64,000 bases of DNA from JACJYM01 sp965230495 (GTDB lineage Bacteria; Bacteroidota; Bacteroidia; Chitinophagales; Saprospiraceae), in NCBI GenBank assembly GCA_965230495.1, contig OZ246004.1, positions 2,542,001 to 2,606,000 of the forward strand, read 5' to 3'. Both the position numbers and the translations under genes were made by a program. Of this stretch, positions 1 through 7,958 are shown piece by piece (position 1 is the first letter of the stretch; the number at the start of each line of letters is the position of its first letter). The notes beneath the pieces are model-generated. The model saw nothing but the letters and a program-made list of their open reading frames with translations. It was not told the origin of the DNA and did no database searches.

Positions 1-1
1 T

Positions 2-2857
2 GGATGGCATGATGTTAATGGTGATAATGCAGCAGACTATACAATAACAAGGGGAAACAATGTGCATGCATATGCAGATTATGAAGACTTTAATGCGGCA
101 AACAGTGATGATCCTGAACCAGATGGGACCTCTGCCTTAGTCTTTGATTTTCCACATGATTTAGATGCTCATCCAAGAGATAGTGAAGATGCTGCTGTTA
201 CCAATTTGTTTTATATGACCAATATGATGCATGACATTACTTATTTACATGGCTTCGATGAGGATGCGGGAAATTTCCAAACGACTAACTTTGGAAATTT
301 TGGAGAAGGAAACGATGAAGTGGAAGCCCAGGCATTTGATGGTTTTAGATTACATGAAAGAGGTGAAGATTTGGACCCTGATGGTAATCCTACAAAAATA
401 AACAATGCCAATTTCTCTACTCCTCAGGACGGATTCTCAGGTAGAATGCAAATGTTTTTGTGGGATGATTCTGAAAGTGCTGTATATATTAATTCTCCTT
501 CTAGCATAGAAGGATTTATTTTAGAATATGGAAATGCACAATTCGGTAATCCAATTCCCGAAAACTTAGATGAGCCGTTAACGGCGAGTGTGGCTTTAGC
601 TCAGGATGGAACCCCCGGCTCAAGCACTCAAAATTGCAATGCCACGGAAAACACTGCAGAAATAAATGGAAAAATAGCCCTTGTCGACAGAGGTCTTTGC
701 GATTTTAGTTTAAAGGCTTTTAATGTTCAACAAGGGGGAGCAATAGGACTTATTATTTGTAATGTAGTAGGTGTTAATGGAGGTGATGGTGATGAAATCC
801 TTAATATGGCAGCTGGGGATAATGCCGCTCAAGTAACTATACCCTCCATATTTATGAGAAAAAGTGATTGTGATCAGATAAAATTAGCTTTAGGTAATGG
901 TGAAGATGTAGTTGTTACTTTCCATGAGCCTGCTAATAGCGGACCTAGCTTTATCGATGGAGCTTTTGACAATGGTGTCATTGCCCATGAATTTGGTCAC
1001 GGTATCAGCAATAGATTGGTAGCAGGACCAAACAATACTGGTTGTCTAGGAAATCAGGAACAAATGGGTGAAGGATGGAGTGATTTCTTCTCATTAATCA
1101 TGACAGCTGAAGAAGGAGACACAGGTGCTGATCGAAGAGGAATTGGAAATTTTGCAGATGGTTCTAATGTAGATGGTAGAGGAATTAGAAGATTTCCATA
1201 TTCTACTGACATGTCTATCTGTCCACTCACTTATGATGATGTTAAGACGGGATCCATCCCTCATGGGGTTGGTGAAATTTGGGCGGCGGTCCTCTGGGAT
1301 TTATATTGGGCTTTCGTTGATCTTTACGGCTTTGATGAAGACTTAACCAACTTGGATTCAGGAAATGGAAAAGCGGTGTCATTAGTGATGGAGGCGATGA
1401 AGCATACTCCTTGTCAGACTGGATATGTAGGAGGAAGAAATGGGATTTTTCAAGCGGATCTTATGCTATTCAATGGCGAACACGAATGTATGATATGGGA
1501 AGTATTTGCAAGAAGAGGATTGGGGTATTTTGCTGATGAAGGAAGTACAAATAATGTTCAAGATGGCATTGAAGATTTTTCTTCAAAGCCAACTTGTCTA
1601 AAAAGCCATCAAGTTGTTCAAATAGGAGCACAGGGAGGTAAACTAACTAATGCAGGTGATGAGGTGACCTTAACTGTTGATGTAACGAACTATGTTGGCG
1701 AGGATCGAAGTGATCTCCTTGCCAGTGTTGATTTACCTGATGGTCTCTCCTATGTTGACGGCACCACCGTAATTACATACGGAGATTATGACAATCTTAA
1801 CCCCGATCAATTTGTAGCAGATACCAACATTCCTCAAACTTTTGATGTTGTTGATCAAGGTACTTCACTAGACTTCTCTCTACCTACTCTAGCGATGAGC
1901 AAAACTGCGAGAATAGAATTCACGGTAGTTTCCGATATTGATAGAAAGTCCACTACATTGTTTTACGATGATCTAGAAGAAGGTATTAATGAAGATGAAG
2001 GTTGGTTCATAGAAACGGAAAATTTTGATGCTATTTGGTTCATGACGGATATTTTCGCAAACAGTGGAGAGTATTCACAGTTTATTGAAAATGTTTCGGT
2101 GGAAACTGATGCATCTATTTTTACGGGAGCTTTTAATATACCCTCTGGTAATCCAGTACTTAGATTCTATCATAGATATGAGACCGAACAAGGAGCAGAC
2201 GGAGGATTTTTAATGACATCAACTGATGGAGGTAATGCTTTTGAAGTTGAAAATAATTTCTTCAGAAATGGTTACAATACAAGTATCCAGTACGGAACCT
2301 TTGCTATTCCTGGATTAAGTGGATTTTCCGGATCTTCTAATTTTGAGTTCATAGATTCATATGTTGACTTGTCTCCTTATCAGGGACAAACTACTCATTT
2401 TAGGTTTAGATTTGGTTCTGATGAAGAAAACTCAGTTCCCGAAGGTATAATTGGGGGTTGGTTTATTGATGATATTGAAATGATGAATATGGTCAAATAT
2501 CCATTAAATGCATGCGTCATAGATGAAGGAAGTGAAGTGTGTGTTAATATGGATGACATCTTGATAGATTCTGACCAAACTGTAGGCACCAATGAAGCAG
2601 GAGAAAGATTTTCTCTGGAAATATTTCCTAATCCTGCCAACGATTATATTTCTCTTAAATTACAATCAGATAGATCGGAAAAGGTAAACGCAAGCATCAT
2701 ATCTCTTGATGGAAGAGTTTTAAAAACTGAGCGTTTAAACGTTAGTGCTTTTTCTTCTGTAAGAACTATTGGTGTAAGCGATATTGGAGCTGGTATTTAC
2801 ATCTTGCAACTAGAATCGGAGGGAGCAATAAGAACAGAAAAGATTACTATTTTTTAG
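2..2857 (+). CDS. M36 (fungalysin) metallopeptidase, T9SS-secreted, 5'-truncated by window edge
   Basis: Secreted zinc endopeptidase of the fungalysin family. The frame is open from base 2 and the residues before the GTG at 62 (GWHDVNG... TITRGNN) already match the M36 catalytic domain, so that GTG is internal and the signal and propeptide lie upstream of the window. The zinc motif HEFGH is at 986-1000, and the third-ligand glutamate lies in MGEGWSDF about 25 codons later. A protease-associated (PA) domain is inserted at about 560-930. After the catalytic part come a DUF11/CARDB-like segment (about 1620-1960), an immune-inhibitor-A-like beta domain (about 1970-2500) and a type A T9SS sorting domain with FPNPANDY (about 2620 to the end). 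It probably digests extracellular protein. Family assignment is firm; substrate is unknown. Confidence 0.93.
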   Translation, partial: GWHDVNGDNAADYTITRGNNVHAYADYEDFNAANSDDPEPDGTSALVFDFPHDLDAHPRDSEDAAVTNLFYMTNMMHDITYLHGFDEDAGNFQTTNFGNFGEGNDEVEAQAFDGFRLHERGEDLDPDGNPTKINNANFSTPQDGFSGRMQMFLWDDSESAVYINSPSSIEGFILEYGNAQFGNPIPENLDEPLTASVALAQDGTPGSSTQNCNATENTAEINGKIALVDRGLCDFSLKAFNVQQGGAIGLIICNVVGVNGGDGDEILNMAAGDNAAQVTIPSIFMRKSDCDQIKLALGNGEDVVVTFHEPANSGPSFIDGAFDNGVIAHEFGHGISNRLVAGPNNTGCLGNQEQMGEGWSDFFSLIMTAEEGDTGADRRGIGNFADGSNVDGRGIRRFPYSTDMSICPLTYDDVKTGSIPHGVGEIWAAVLWDLYWAFVDLYGFDEDLTNLDSGNGKAVSLVMEAMKHTPCQTGYVGGRNGIFQADLMLFNGEHECMIWEVFARRGLGYFADEGSTNNVQDGIEDFSSKPTCLKSHQVVQIGAQGGKLTNAGDEVTLTVDVTNYVGEDRSDLLASVDLPDGLSYVDGTTVITYGDYDNLNPDQFVADTNIPQTFDVVDQGTSLDFSLPTLAMSKTARIEFTVVSDIDRKSTTLFYDDLEEGINEDEGWFIETENFDAIWFMTDIFANSGEYSQFIENVSVETDASIFTGAFNIPSGNPVLRFYHRYETEQGADGGFLMTSTDGGNAFEVENNFFRNGYNTSIQYGTFAIPGLSGFSGSSNFEFIDSYVDLSPYQGQTTHFRFRFGSDEENSVPEGIIGGWFIDDIEMMNMVKYPLNACVIDEGSEVCVNMDDILIDSDQTVGTNEAGERFSLEIFPNPANDYISLKLQSDRSEKVNASIISLDGRVLKTERLNVSAFSSVRTIGVSDIGAGIYILQLESEGAIRTEKITIF

Positions 2858-2878
2858 TAGCTATATTAATTTAGAAAC

Positions 2879-2915
2879 AAAAAGCCGTTAAATAATATTA
2901 TTTAGCGGCTTTTTG
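2879..2915 (+). terminator. Rho-independent terminator after the M36 peptidase gene
   Basis: Long inverted repeat (AAAAGCCG(T)TAAATAAT paired with ATTATTTAGCGGCTTTT) followed by a T-rich stretch, starting about 20 bp after the stop codon. It separates the peptidase from the flippase gene, which has its own promoter just downstream. Confidence 0.85.
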
Positions 2916-2936
2916 TTTGTTATACCTTAAGCCCGC

Positions 2937-2944
2937 TATATTTG
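2937..2944 (+). promoter_or_regulatory. Bacteroidota-type -7 promoter element (TATATTTG)
   Basis: Perfect match to TAnnTTTG, 19 bp before the flippase ATG, with a TTTG (2916-2919) 17 bp upstream that could serve as the -33 element. It lies directly after the preceding terminator, as expected for a new transcription unit with a very short leader. Confidence 0.6.
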
Positions 2945-2963
2945 TATTACAGGTAAAACTAAT

Positions 2964-4454
2964 ATGTCTACAATTAAAAAATTGGCAGGAGAAACTGTTA
3001 TTTATGGTATTTCGAGTATTCTTCCTCGTCTGCTAAATTGGTTGTTGGCATTCGTATATCTAACTAATCGCCTGAATAATACCAGTGATTATGGAACATA
3101 CACCGAATTGTATACCTTTTCCGCTATTCTTTTGACAATCATGGTCTTTAGATTAGATACTGCCTTTTTCCGCTTTGGTGCTAACAAAAAAAACAGAGAT
3201 ATAATTTTCGGTTCTTCCTTTATCCTACTATTCATTATATCTACCTTAATAGCAGGAAGTATTTTCCTCTTTTCACCGATGATAGCAGAGGCACTTAACT
3301 ACAAAAACCAAGTTTACTATGTTAGATGGTTTTCTGGTATCTTATGGTTTGAAGCTTTAACTGCTCTAATATTTTCTCGCTTCAGGCTTGAAGGAAGGCC
3401 ACTCAGATTTATGATGTATAAAGTTGCCAATATTCTGGTCATGATTGCCGCAATTATCTTTTTTTTAGAGATACTCCCTCGTGTCAATCCTGAAACCTAT
3501 TCTAGTATCAGTAATTATTTAGGTATTCAACATGAGATTGACTATGTTTTCTTTGCCAATCTAATTTCTAGTGGATTTGTATTTCTTATATTAATCCCAG
3601 AGTCTTTGAAATACAAATTAAAATTAGATCTCTCCGTTTATAAAAAACTTCTTTGGTATGCCGCACCATTGGTATTGGTCGGAATAGCTGCAGTCTTAAA
3701 TCAAAACGGAGCCAGTGTTTTCTTACCCAGATTTTTGCCCTATGATTATGATACCAACAAGGCTATAAGTGGTGTGTTTATGGCTTCAGTTAAGTATGCT
3801 TTAATAATAAATCTGGCAACTGTCGCATTCAATTATGCAGCCGAGCCTTTTTTCTTCAACCAACATGAAAAGAACCCTAATGATAAAACTGTTTTTGGCG
3901 ATGTCGCCAAAGCATATACTTTATGTATGGCTATCATAGTTCTTGCTATGTACTTATTCCAGGATCTATTGATTCTTATTATGGGAGAAAGCTTTCGAAC
4001 AGAATCCAACATTATTCCTCTACTGCTTCTTGGGTTCTTCTTTTTAGGTCTCTATTATAACTTTTCTATTTGGTATAAACTCAGTGGAAAAACTATGTAT
4101 GGTGCCATAATATCATCTATTGCTCTCTTCATAACAATTGGTCTAAGCATCACCCTCATTCCAATAATTGGAATATGGGCGGCAGCAATTGCAAACTTCA
4201 CATGTTATTTTGTAATGGCATATTTAGGTTACAGCATGGGACAGAAACACTACCCTATTTCATATCCTACTAAGGATATAAATCTCATCATAATTTTAAT
4301 GGTATTTTGTTTAAGCCTATCATTAGTGGTGCGGCTAATTTCGGAAAGTCTATACTTTTTGCTTCCTGTTAACACCATTATTCTTGTAGTATTCATTTGG
4401 ATTATTTGGTATAAAAACTCCACATTTATAAGAACGAAGGTATTGGCTAAATAA
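2964..4454 (+). CDS. Oligosaccharide/polysaccharide flippase (MATE/MOP superfamily, Wzx-like)
   Basis: Integral membrane protein of 496 aa with about 14 hydrophobic helices spread over its whole length, and the N-terminal pattern of polysaccharide-biosynthesis flippases (start MSTIKKLAGETVIYG, then RLLNWLL). The family moves lipid-linked glycans across the inner membrane. The length is normal for the family. It stands alone between the M36 gene and a convergent TPR gene, with no glycosyltransferases nearby, so the glycan it handles cannot be guessed. Many Bacteroidota genomes carry such a single unlinked flippase. Confidence 0.85.
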   Translation: MSTIKKLAGETVIYGISSILPRLLNWLLAFVYLTNRLNNTSDYGTYTELYTFSAILLTIMVFRLDTAFFRFGANKKNRDIIFGSSFILLFIISTLIAGSIFLFSPMIAEALNYKNQVYYVRWFSGILWFEALTALIFSRFRLEGRPLRFMMYKVANILVMIAAIIFFLEILPRVNPETYSSISNYLGIQHEIDYVFFANLISSGFVFLILIPESLKYKLKLDLSVYKKLLWYAAPLVLVGIAAVLNQNGASVFLPRFLPYDYDTNKAISGVFMASVKYALIINLATVAFNYAAEPFFFNQHEKNPNDKTVFGDVAKAYTLCMAIIVLAMYLFQDLLILIMGESFRTESNIIPLLLLGFFFLGLYYNFSIWYKLSGKTMYGAIISSIALFITIGLSITLIPIIGIWAAAIANFTCYFVMAYLGYSMGQKHYPISYPTKDINLIIILMVFCLSLSLVVRLISESLYFLLPVNTIILVVFIWIIWYKNSTFIRTKVLAK

Positions 4455-4456
4455 AA

Positions 4457-4481
4457 AAGGGAAGACCAATAATCCTCCCTT
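4457..4481 (+). terminator. Weak hairpin at the end of the flippase gene
   Basis: AAGGGAAGA pairs with TCCTCCCTT (one mismatch) two bases after the stop codon. No T-tract follows on the plus strand, so this is a weak terminator candidate between convergent genes. Confidence 0.35.
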
Positions 4482-4541
4482 AAAAGTTAGTTATTAAATT
4501 GAGTATTGTCTATTTAACAATAGATCAACGAGCTTAAAAAC

Positions 4542-5948
4542 TTAATCTTCTATACTGTAATACTTCACCATGGCTGCAATGTCCTTGTCTACTTCCAGCT
4601 CCGGTGCTAGTTCAAATAGTATGTTATTACTTTCGAAATCTTCTATCAATGCTTCTTCTAAAACTTTCAATCCCTTCTTCTTTTTCTTCATGAAGAAAAA
4701 GGCCGCAGCTCTACAGTATAATAAATCGGGTCCATAAGTATATTCTTCTGCTTCATCCAATATCTGAACTGCTTCTTGATATAAACCCAACTTCAAAATG
4801 AAGCAAACATATTCTTTCCACACATAACTTTCTGAATCATTGACTTCAGTTGCCAATTGAAAATTTAGCGTAGCCTTGGCAAAATCTTCTATGGCAAAAT
4901 AAGCCTTCGCTATACCTACATAGTAGTCCTCTCTTTCATCCTCTATTGCCAAAGCCTTCTGATAAGCATTAATCGCACTATACCAGTTCTTTACTTTGGA
5001 GTAAGTCTCTGCCAAGATAAAATATACTTCGTCATTATATTGATCGTATTTCAACGCCTCTAATAGAGACTCTTCTGCCTCAGCAAATAAATTAAGTGCT
5101 AATTGACACTTTGCCATATTAAGCAATGTATCAGGATCTCCCTCGAAAATCTGAGTAGCTTCCTTGTATATTTTTAAAGCTTTGCCATACTCATTCATGA
5201 ATAAATACTCTTCAGCACATTCCATGTAGGCCTCCTGAAAATTCGGGTTAATAATTAAGGCATATTCAAAAGCATCAGCTGCATTCGAATATTCATTGAT
5301 ATAAGAATAAAAATGTCCTAAGTTGTACCATGCCATATAATTGTATGGATTTTCATCCAACAATCGTTCGTGCAAATCTATAGATTCATTAATTTTTCTA
5401 AGGCACATTCCTGCATTTAGTATACTCTTAAGAGCGTTTTCATGACTACCATCATGTTTTAACACCTTTTTAAGCACATTGTATACAAGACCAACTTCAT
5501 TCATTACTTCAAAAACAAAAGCTTCTGTCATGTATGTCTCGATCAAATCAGGACCTTGTGCATATGTCTTAAGGTCTTCAACGATCGCAAGAGCTTCATC
5601 ATATCTCTTCATAAAAGCAAAAGCCTTAGACTTAAGGATTTGAATCTCTATTTCATAAGGGGAAATTCTCTCTGCCTTTTCTAATAAAGACAAACAATCT
5701 TCTACTAAACCAGTATTGAATAATAGTTTTGACTTAATAATCAAAAACTCACATCGATACTTATACTGTTCAATAGCCAAATCAACCACTTCCAAGGCTT
5801 TATCAAACTGCATTTGGTTATCGTAATAGTCAACAAGTTGGTGCAAGGTCTTCTCCTCCATATAACTTACCTCACCTTGCTTGAATTTATTTTCAAAATC
5901 TAATATTATATTTTCTAATACTAAATCTCGTTTTGTTCTTTGTTCCAT
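4542..5948 (-). CDS. Cytoplasmic tetratricopeptide-repeat protein
   Basis: 468-aa protein built almost entirely of TPR helices (about ten repeats; clear ones contain AWYNLGHFYSYINEYSNAA and AINAYQKALAIEDE). No signal peptide or membrane helix, so probably a cytoplasmic scaffold. The frame is open to an upstream ATG at 6104, but those 52 residues are not TPR-like and are unlike the rest, whereas MEQRTKRDLVLENI at 5948 begins the helical protein. I chose 5948. Partners are unknown; the gene is transcribed away from hsp20 and convergently with the flippase. Confidence 0.8.
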   Translation of the reverse strand: MEQRTKRDLVLENIILDFENKFKQGEVSYMEEKTLHQLVDYYDNQMQFDKALEVVDLAIEQYKYRCEFLIIKSKLLFNTGLVEDCLSLLEKAERISPYEIEIQILKSKAFAFMKRYDEALAIVEDLKTYAQGPDLIETYMTEAFVFEVMNEVGLVYNVLKKVLKHDGSHENALKSILNAGMCLRKINESIDLHERLLDENPYNYMAWYNLGHFYSYINEYSNAADAFEYALIINPNFQEAYMECAEEYLFMNEYGKALKIYKEATQIFEGDPDTLLNMAKCQLALNLFAEAEESLLEALKYDQYNDEVYFILAETYSKVKNWYSAINAYQKALAIEDEREDYYVGIAKAYFAIEDFAKATLNFQLATEVNDSESYVWKEYVCFILKLGLYQEAVQILDEAEEYTYGPDLLYCRAAAFFFMKKKKKGLKVLEEALIEDFESNNILFELAPELEVDKDIAAMVKYYSIED

Positions 5949-6303
5949 AATTCTCAAGCTGTCTGTTCGGGGATACCATCTTAAAGCGATGTAAATATAT
6001 GTAATAATGCACGACATAAAATAGTCTTTGTATATTTTTTTTTCCACATTTCGAAAGGTATTAAAACAAAGCCTAATATTATCTATCTTATTAACTAACA
6101 ACACTTAATACATGAGTTAAATTTAATATGTAATATTTAATCGTCTTACGATCACTTCGTAACGTATGATTATTTTTTACATACCGGTCAGAGAATTGAT
6201 AAAAAAAACCTCAAATTTTAACACTTATCCATTCACACTTACCTCAAAAGCTAAGAATAATGACTTTAAGGAGTCTAATTACCATCACTACAATCTAAAT
6301 CGA

Positions 6304-6351
6304 CAATGTCATTTTGTCGTATAATTTCAAACTTCAATGTCATTTTGTCGT
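6304..6351 (+). promoter_or_regulatory. Paired enhancer-like boxes upstream of hsp20
   Basis: CAATGTCATTTTGTCGT occurs twice without mismatch (6304-6320, 6335-6351), start-to-start distance 31 bp, about three helical turns. The core TGTCA-TTT-TGTCG is a pseudo-palindrome of the form TGnCA-N3-TGnCA. Such paired sites upstream of a sigma-54 promoter are typical binding sites for an enhancer-binding activator. Similar boxes precede htpG. Confidence 0.65.
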
Positions 6352-6394
6352 GTTATTTTTGCAAGTTCTGCCATTAAAGGTTAATAATCCTTGA

Positions 6395-6410
6395 TGGCAT
6401 TCATATTGAT
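6395..6410 (+). promoter_or_regulatory. Sigma-54-like -24/-12 promoter of the hsp20 operon
   Basis: TGGCATTCATATTGAT matches the sigma-54 consensus TGGCA-N6-TTGC with correct spacing; the only core mismatch is A for C in the -12 element. It lies 44 bp after the second enhancer-like box and 44 bp before the hsp20 ATG. The htpG promoter has the same TGGCAT/TTGA form. Confidence 0.6.
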
Positions 6411-6453
6411 AATACAGTAATTGTTTGATTTAGTAAAAAGTAAAATTTAAAAA

Positions 6454-6879
6454 ATGAGAAGTAATAAAATGTATTTGAGACCTACATCAATGGCTATTTC
6501 ACCTTTTTTCAGAATGTTGCTCAACGATGATAAAAGTTTCCGATCAGCAACATCACAGTCGACATTTACACCGAGAGTAAATGTACATGAGTCCGCTGAT
6601 AATTTTGAAATAGAACTAGCAGTTCCTGGATTCGCTAAAGAAAATATTGACATTAAATTAGAAAAAAACAAATTGTCTGTAAAAGGAAAAAGAGAACTTA
6701 CCAATGTAAAAAAATCACATATTGAGGAGTTCAGTTATCGAGAGTTTTCCAAATCATTCTCCCTAAATGATGAAATTGATGTAAATGTCATTAGTGCGAA
6801 GTTAACGGATGGTATCCTAACAATAACGCTAAATAAAAAAGAAGAAAAGAAGCCTGTCAAAATCGATATTGAGGCTTAA
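6454..6879 (+). CDS. Small heat shock protein, Hsp20/alpha-crystallin family
   Basis: ATP-independent holdase chaperone, 141 aa. The alpha-crystallin domain spans about residues 40-141, with the family signatures VNVHESADNFEIELAVPGF and KNKLSVKGKRE and a terminal beta strand LTDGILTITLNKKE. The C-terminal I-x-I tail motif is weak (VKIDIEA). First gene of a two-gene operon; a paralogue follows after about 18 bp. Probably induced by protein-folding stress through the sigma-54-like promoter upstream. Confidence 0.95.
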   Translation: MRSNKMYLRPTSMAISPFFRMLLNDDKSFRSATSQSTFTPRVNVHESADNFEIELAVPGFAKENIDIKLEKNKLSVKGKRELTNVKKSHIEEFSYREFSKSFSLNDEIDVNVISAKLTDGILTITLNKKEEKKPVKIDIEA

Positions 6880-6897
6880 ACATTGATAAAACAAAAA

Positions 6898-7332
6898 ATG
6901 AAAGAAATGAAAAATAATATGCAGTTACGCCCATTTGCAGAGGCCTTAGATTCTCTACTAAATGAAGGAATTTTTAATTTTCTAGGAGCAGATGGCTATG
7001 TTGATCAGCCATTGGCTAATTTACATGAATCGGAGGATTCGTATATAGTTGAGATGTCTATTCCGGGTATACCAAAGGAAAAAATTGAAATTAACATTAC
7101 CAAAAATACATTGTCAGTAAAAGGTAATGTTGAACAAGAAGAAGAAACGAAGGAGAAAACAGTAAAAAGGCGTGAATTTAAGTCTCAATCTTTCGAAAGA
7201 AGTTTCAGACTTCCTAAAAATATTGATTTAGATAAGATCAAAGCAAATCACAAAGAAGGAATTCTTTCCATTGAGATTTCGAAGAAAGAAAAAGAAGATG
7301 TTACGCTCTCAAAAAATATTGAGATTTCATAG
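6898..7332 (+). CDS. Small heat shock protein, Hsp20 family (second copy)
   Basis: Second alpha-crystallin chaperone in the operon, about 144 aa. It has the same domain layout (ANLHESEDSYIVEMSIPGI, TKNTLSVKGNVE, KEGILSIEISKKE), but shares only moderate identity with the first copy, so it is an old duplication that may form mixed oligomers. A TTG at 6883 would add five residues; ATG 6898 is the more likely start, and ATGs at 6907 and 6919 are also possible. Ends just before a strong terminator. Confidence 0.93.
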   Translation: MKEMKNNMQLRPFAEALDSLLNEGIFNFLGADGYVDQPLANLHESEDSYIVEMSIPGIPKEKIEINITKNTLSVKGNVEQEEETKEKTVKRREFKSQSFERSFRLPKNIDLDKIKANHKEGILSIEISKKEKEDVTLSKNIEIS

Positions 7333-7351
7333 TAGTTGGATTAGTTGATTG

Positions 7352-7387
7352 AGTAAAGTGTCATCTCATATGACACTTTACTTTTTT
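7352..7387 (+). terminator. Rho-independent terminator of the hsp20 operon
   Basis: 13-bp perfect stem (AGTAAAGTGTCAT / ATGACACTTTACT), 5-nt loop, then TTTTTT. It overlaps the last codon of the convergent membrane-protein gene. Confidence 0.9.
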
Positions 7388-7875
7388 AGTTGTCTCAGAT
7401 ATTCACTTAATCTAAATTCCATCAACAACCCCATTGTAAACTCAATGGCAGCAAAAAGGATTATCGGTACGCATGTACCTATGATCAAGCCCTTTTCCAG
7501 CATAAAAGCCCCTATTACAGCTATCAAGCTCAACAGCACCATGATATAAACATATCTCCGTCTGTTTCTTTGCTTTTTCAATATTCTATATTGAGTATAC
7601 TTTCTTTCCTCCTCCATATTTTCCTTGCTTAGGCTTGATTTTCGATTATAAAACTTATGTCTATTGGATGAAACATAGTATACCAATATCCCCTTTACTA
7701 AACTAAAAACACTCAACACAAGAAGTCCGATATTCAGATAATAGTATCCTAGACTGGGTCCAAAGATATATAAGGGAACACATATCGCTAAAAAGACAAA
7801 TGATATACCTATGTAAACTAGTCCGGAAATCATATCTCCCTTATACAGGACCTCCACAAGTCTTTTATCTTTCAT
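7378..7875 (-). CDS. Small four-helix membrane protein of unknown function
   Basis: 165 aa. Two hydrophobic helices (about residues 17-37 and 43-66), a basic and charged cytoplasmic-looking loop (about 70-108, rich in K/R/E), then two more helices (about 109-125 and 130-150). I do not recognise the family. It follows the urocanate hydratase gene by 83 bp on the same strand, but no functional link is evident. Its stop codon lies inside the hsp20 terminator. Confidence 0.65.
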   Translation of the reverse strand: MKDKRLVEVLYKGDMISGLVYIGISFVFLAICVPLYIFGPSLGYYYLNIGLLVLSVFSLVKGILVYYVSSNRHKFYNRKSSLSKENMEEERKYTQYRILKKQRNRRRYVYIMVLLSLIAVIGAFMLEKGLIIGTCVPIILFAAIEFTMGLLMEFRLSEYLRQLKK

Positions 7876-7958
7876 GAGTTAATCTTTGGTCTAATACCCG
7901 TATCAACTTGAAATATTTTAGCTATTATGAAGTTATTAATTGATTTCATTAAGGGAAC

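Larger units (their letters stand above)
5949..6453. other. 505-bp divergent intergenic region before hsp20
   Basis: AT-rich region between the TPR gene (minus) and hsp20 (plus) with no credible ORF. It holds, left to right: a perfect small inverted repeat TTACGA-N5-TCGTAA (6146-6162), two direct copies of a 17-bp box (6304-6320 and 6335-6351), and a sigma-54-like promoter (6395-6410). Confidence 0.7.

Noticed and set aside
62..64. GTG at 62 as the start of the M36 peptidase gene
   Set aside because: The frame is open to base 2 and the upstream residues already belong to the conserved catalytic domain.
6304..6351. Two exact 17-bp repeats considered as a minimal CRISPR array
   Set aside because: Only two copies with a 14-bp gap, no cas genes, and the repeats sit at a regulatory distance from a sigma-54-like promoter.
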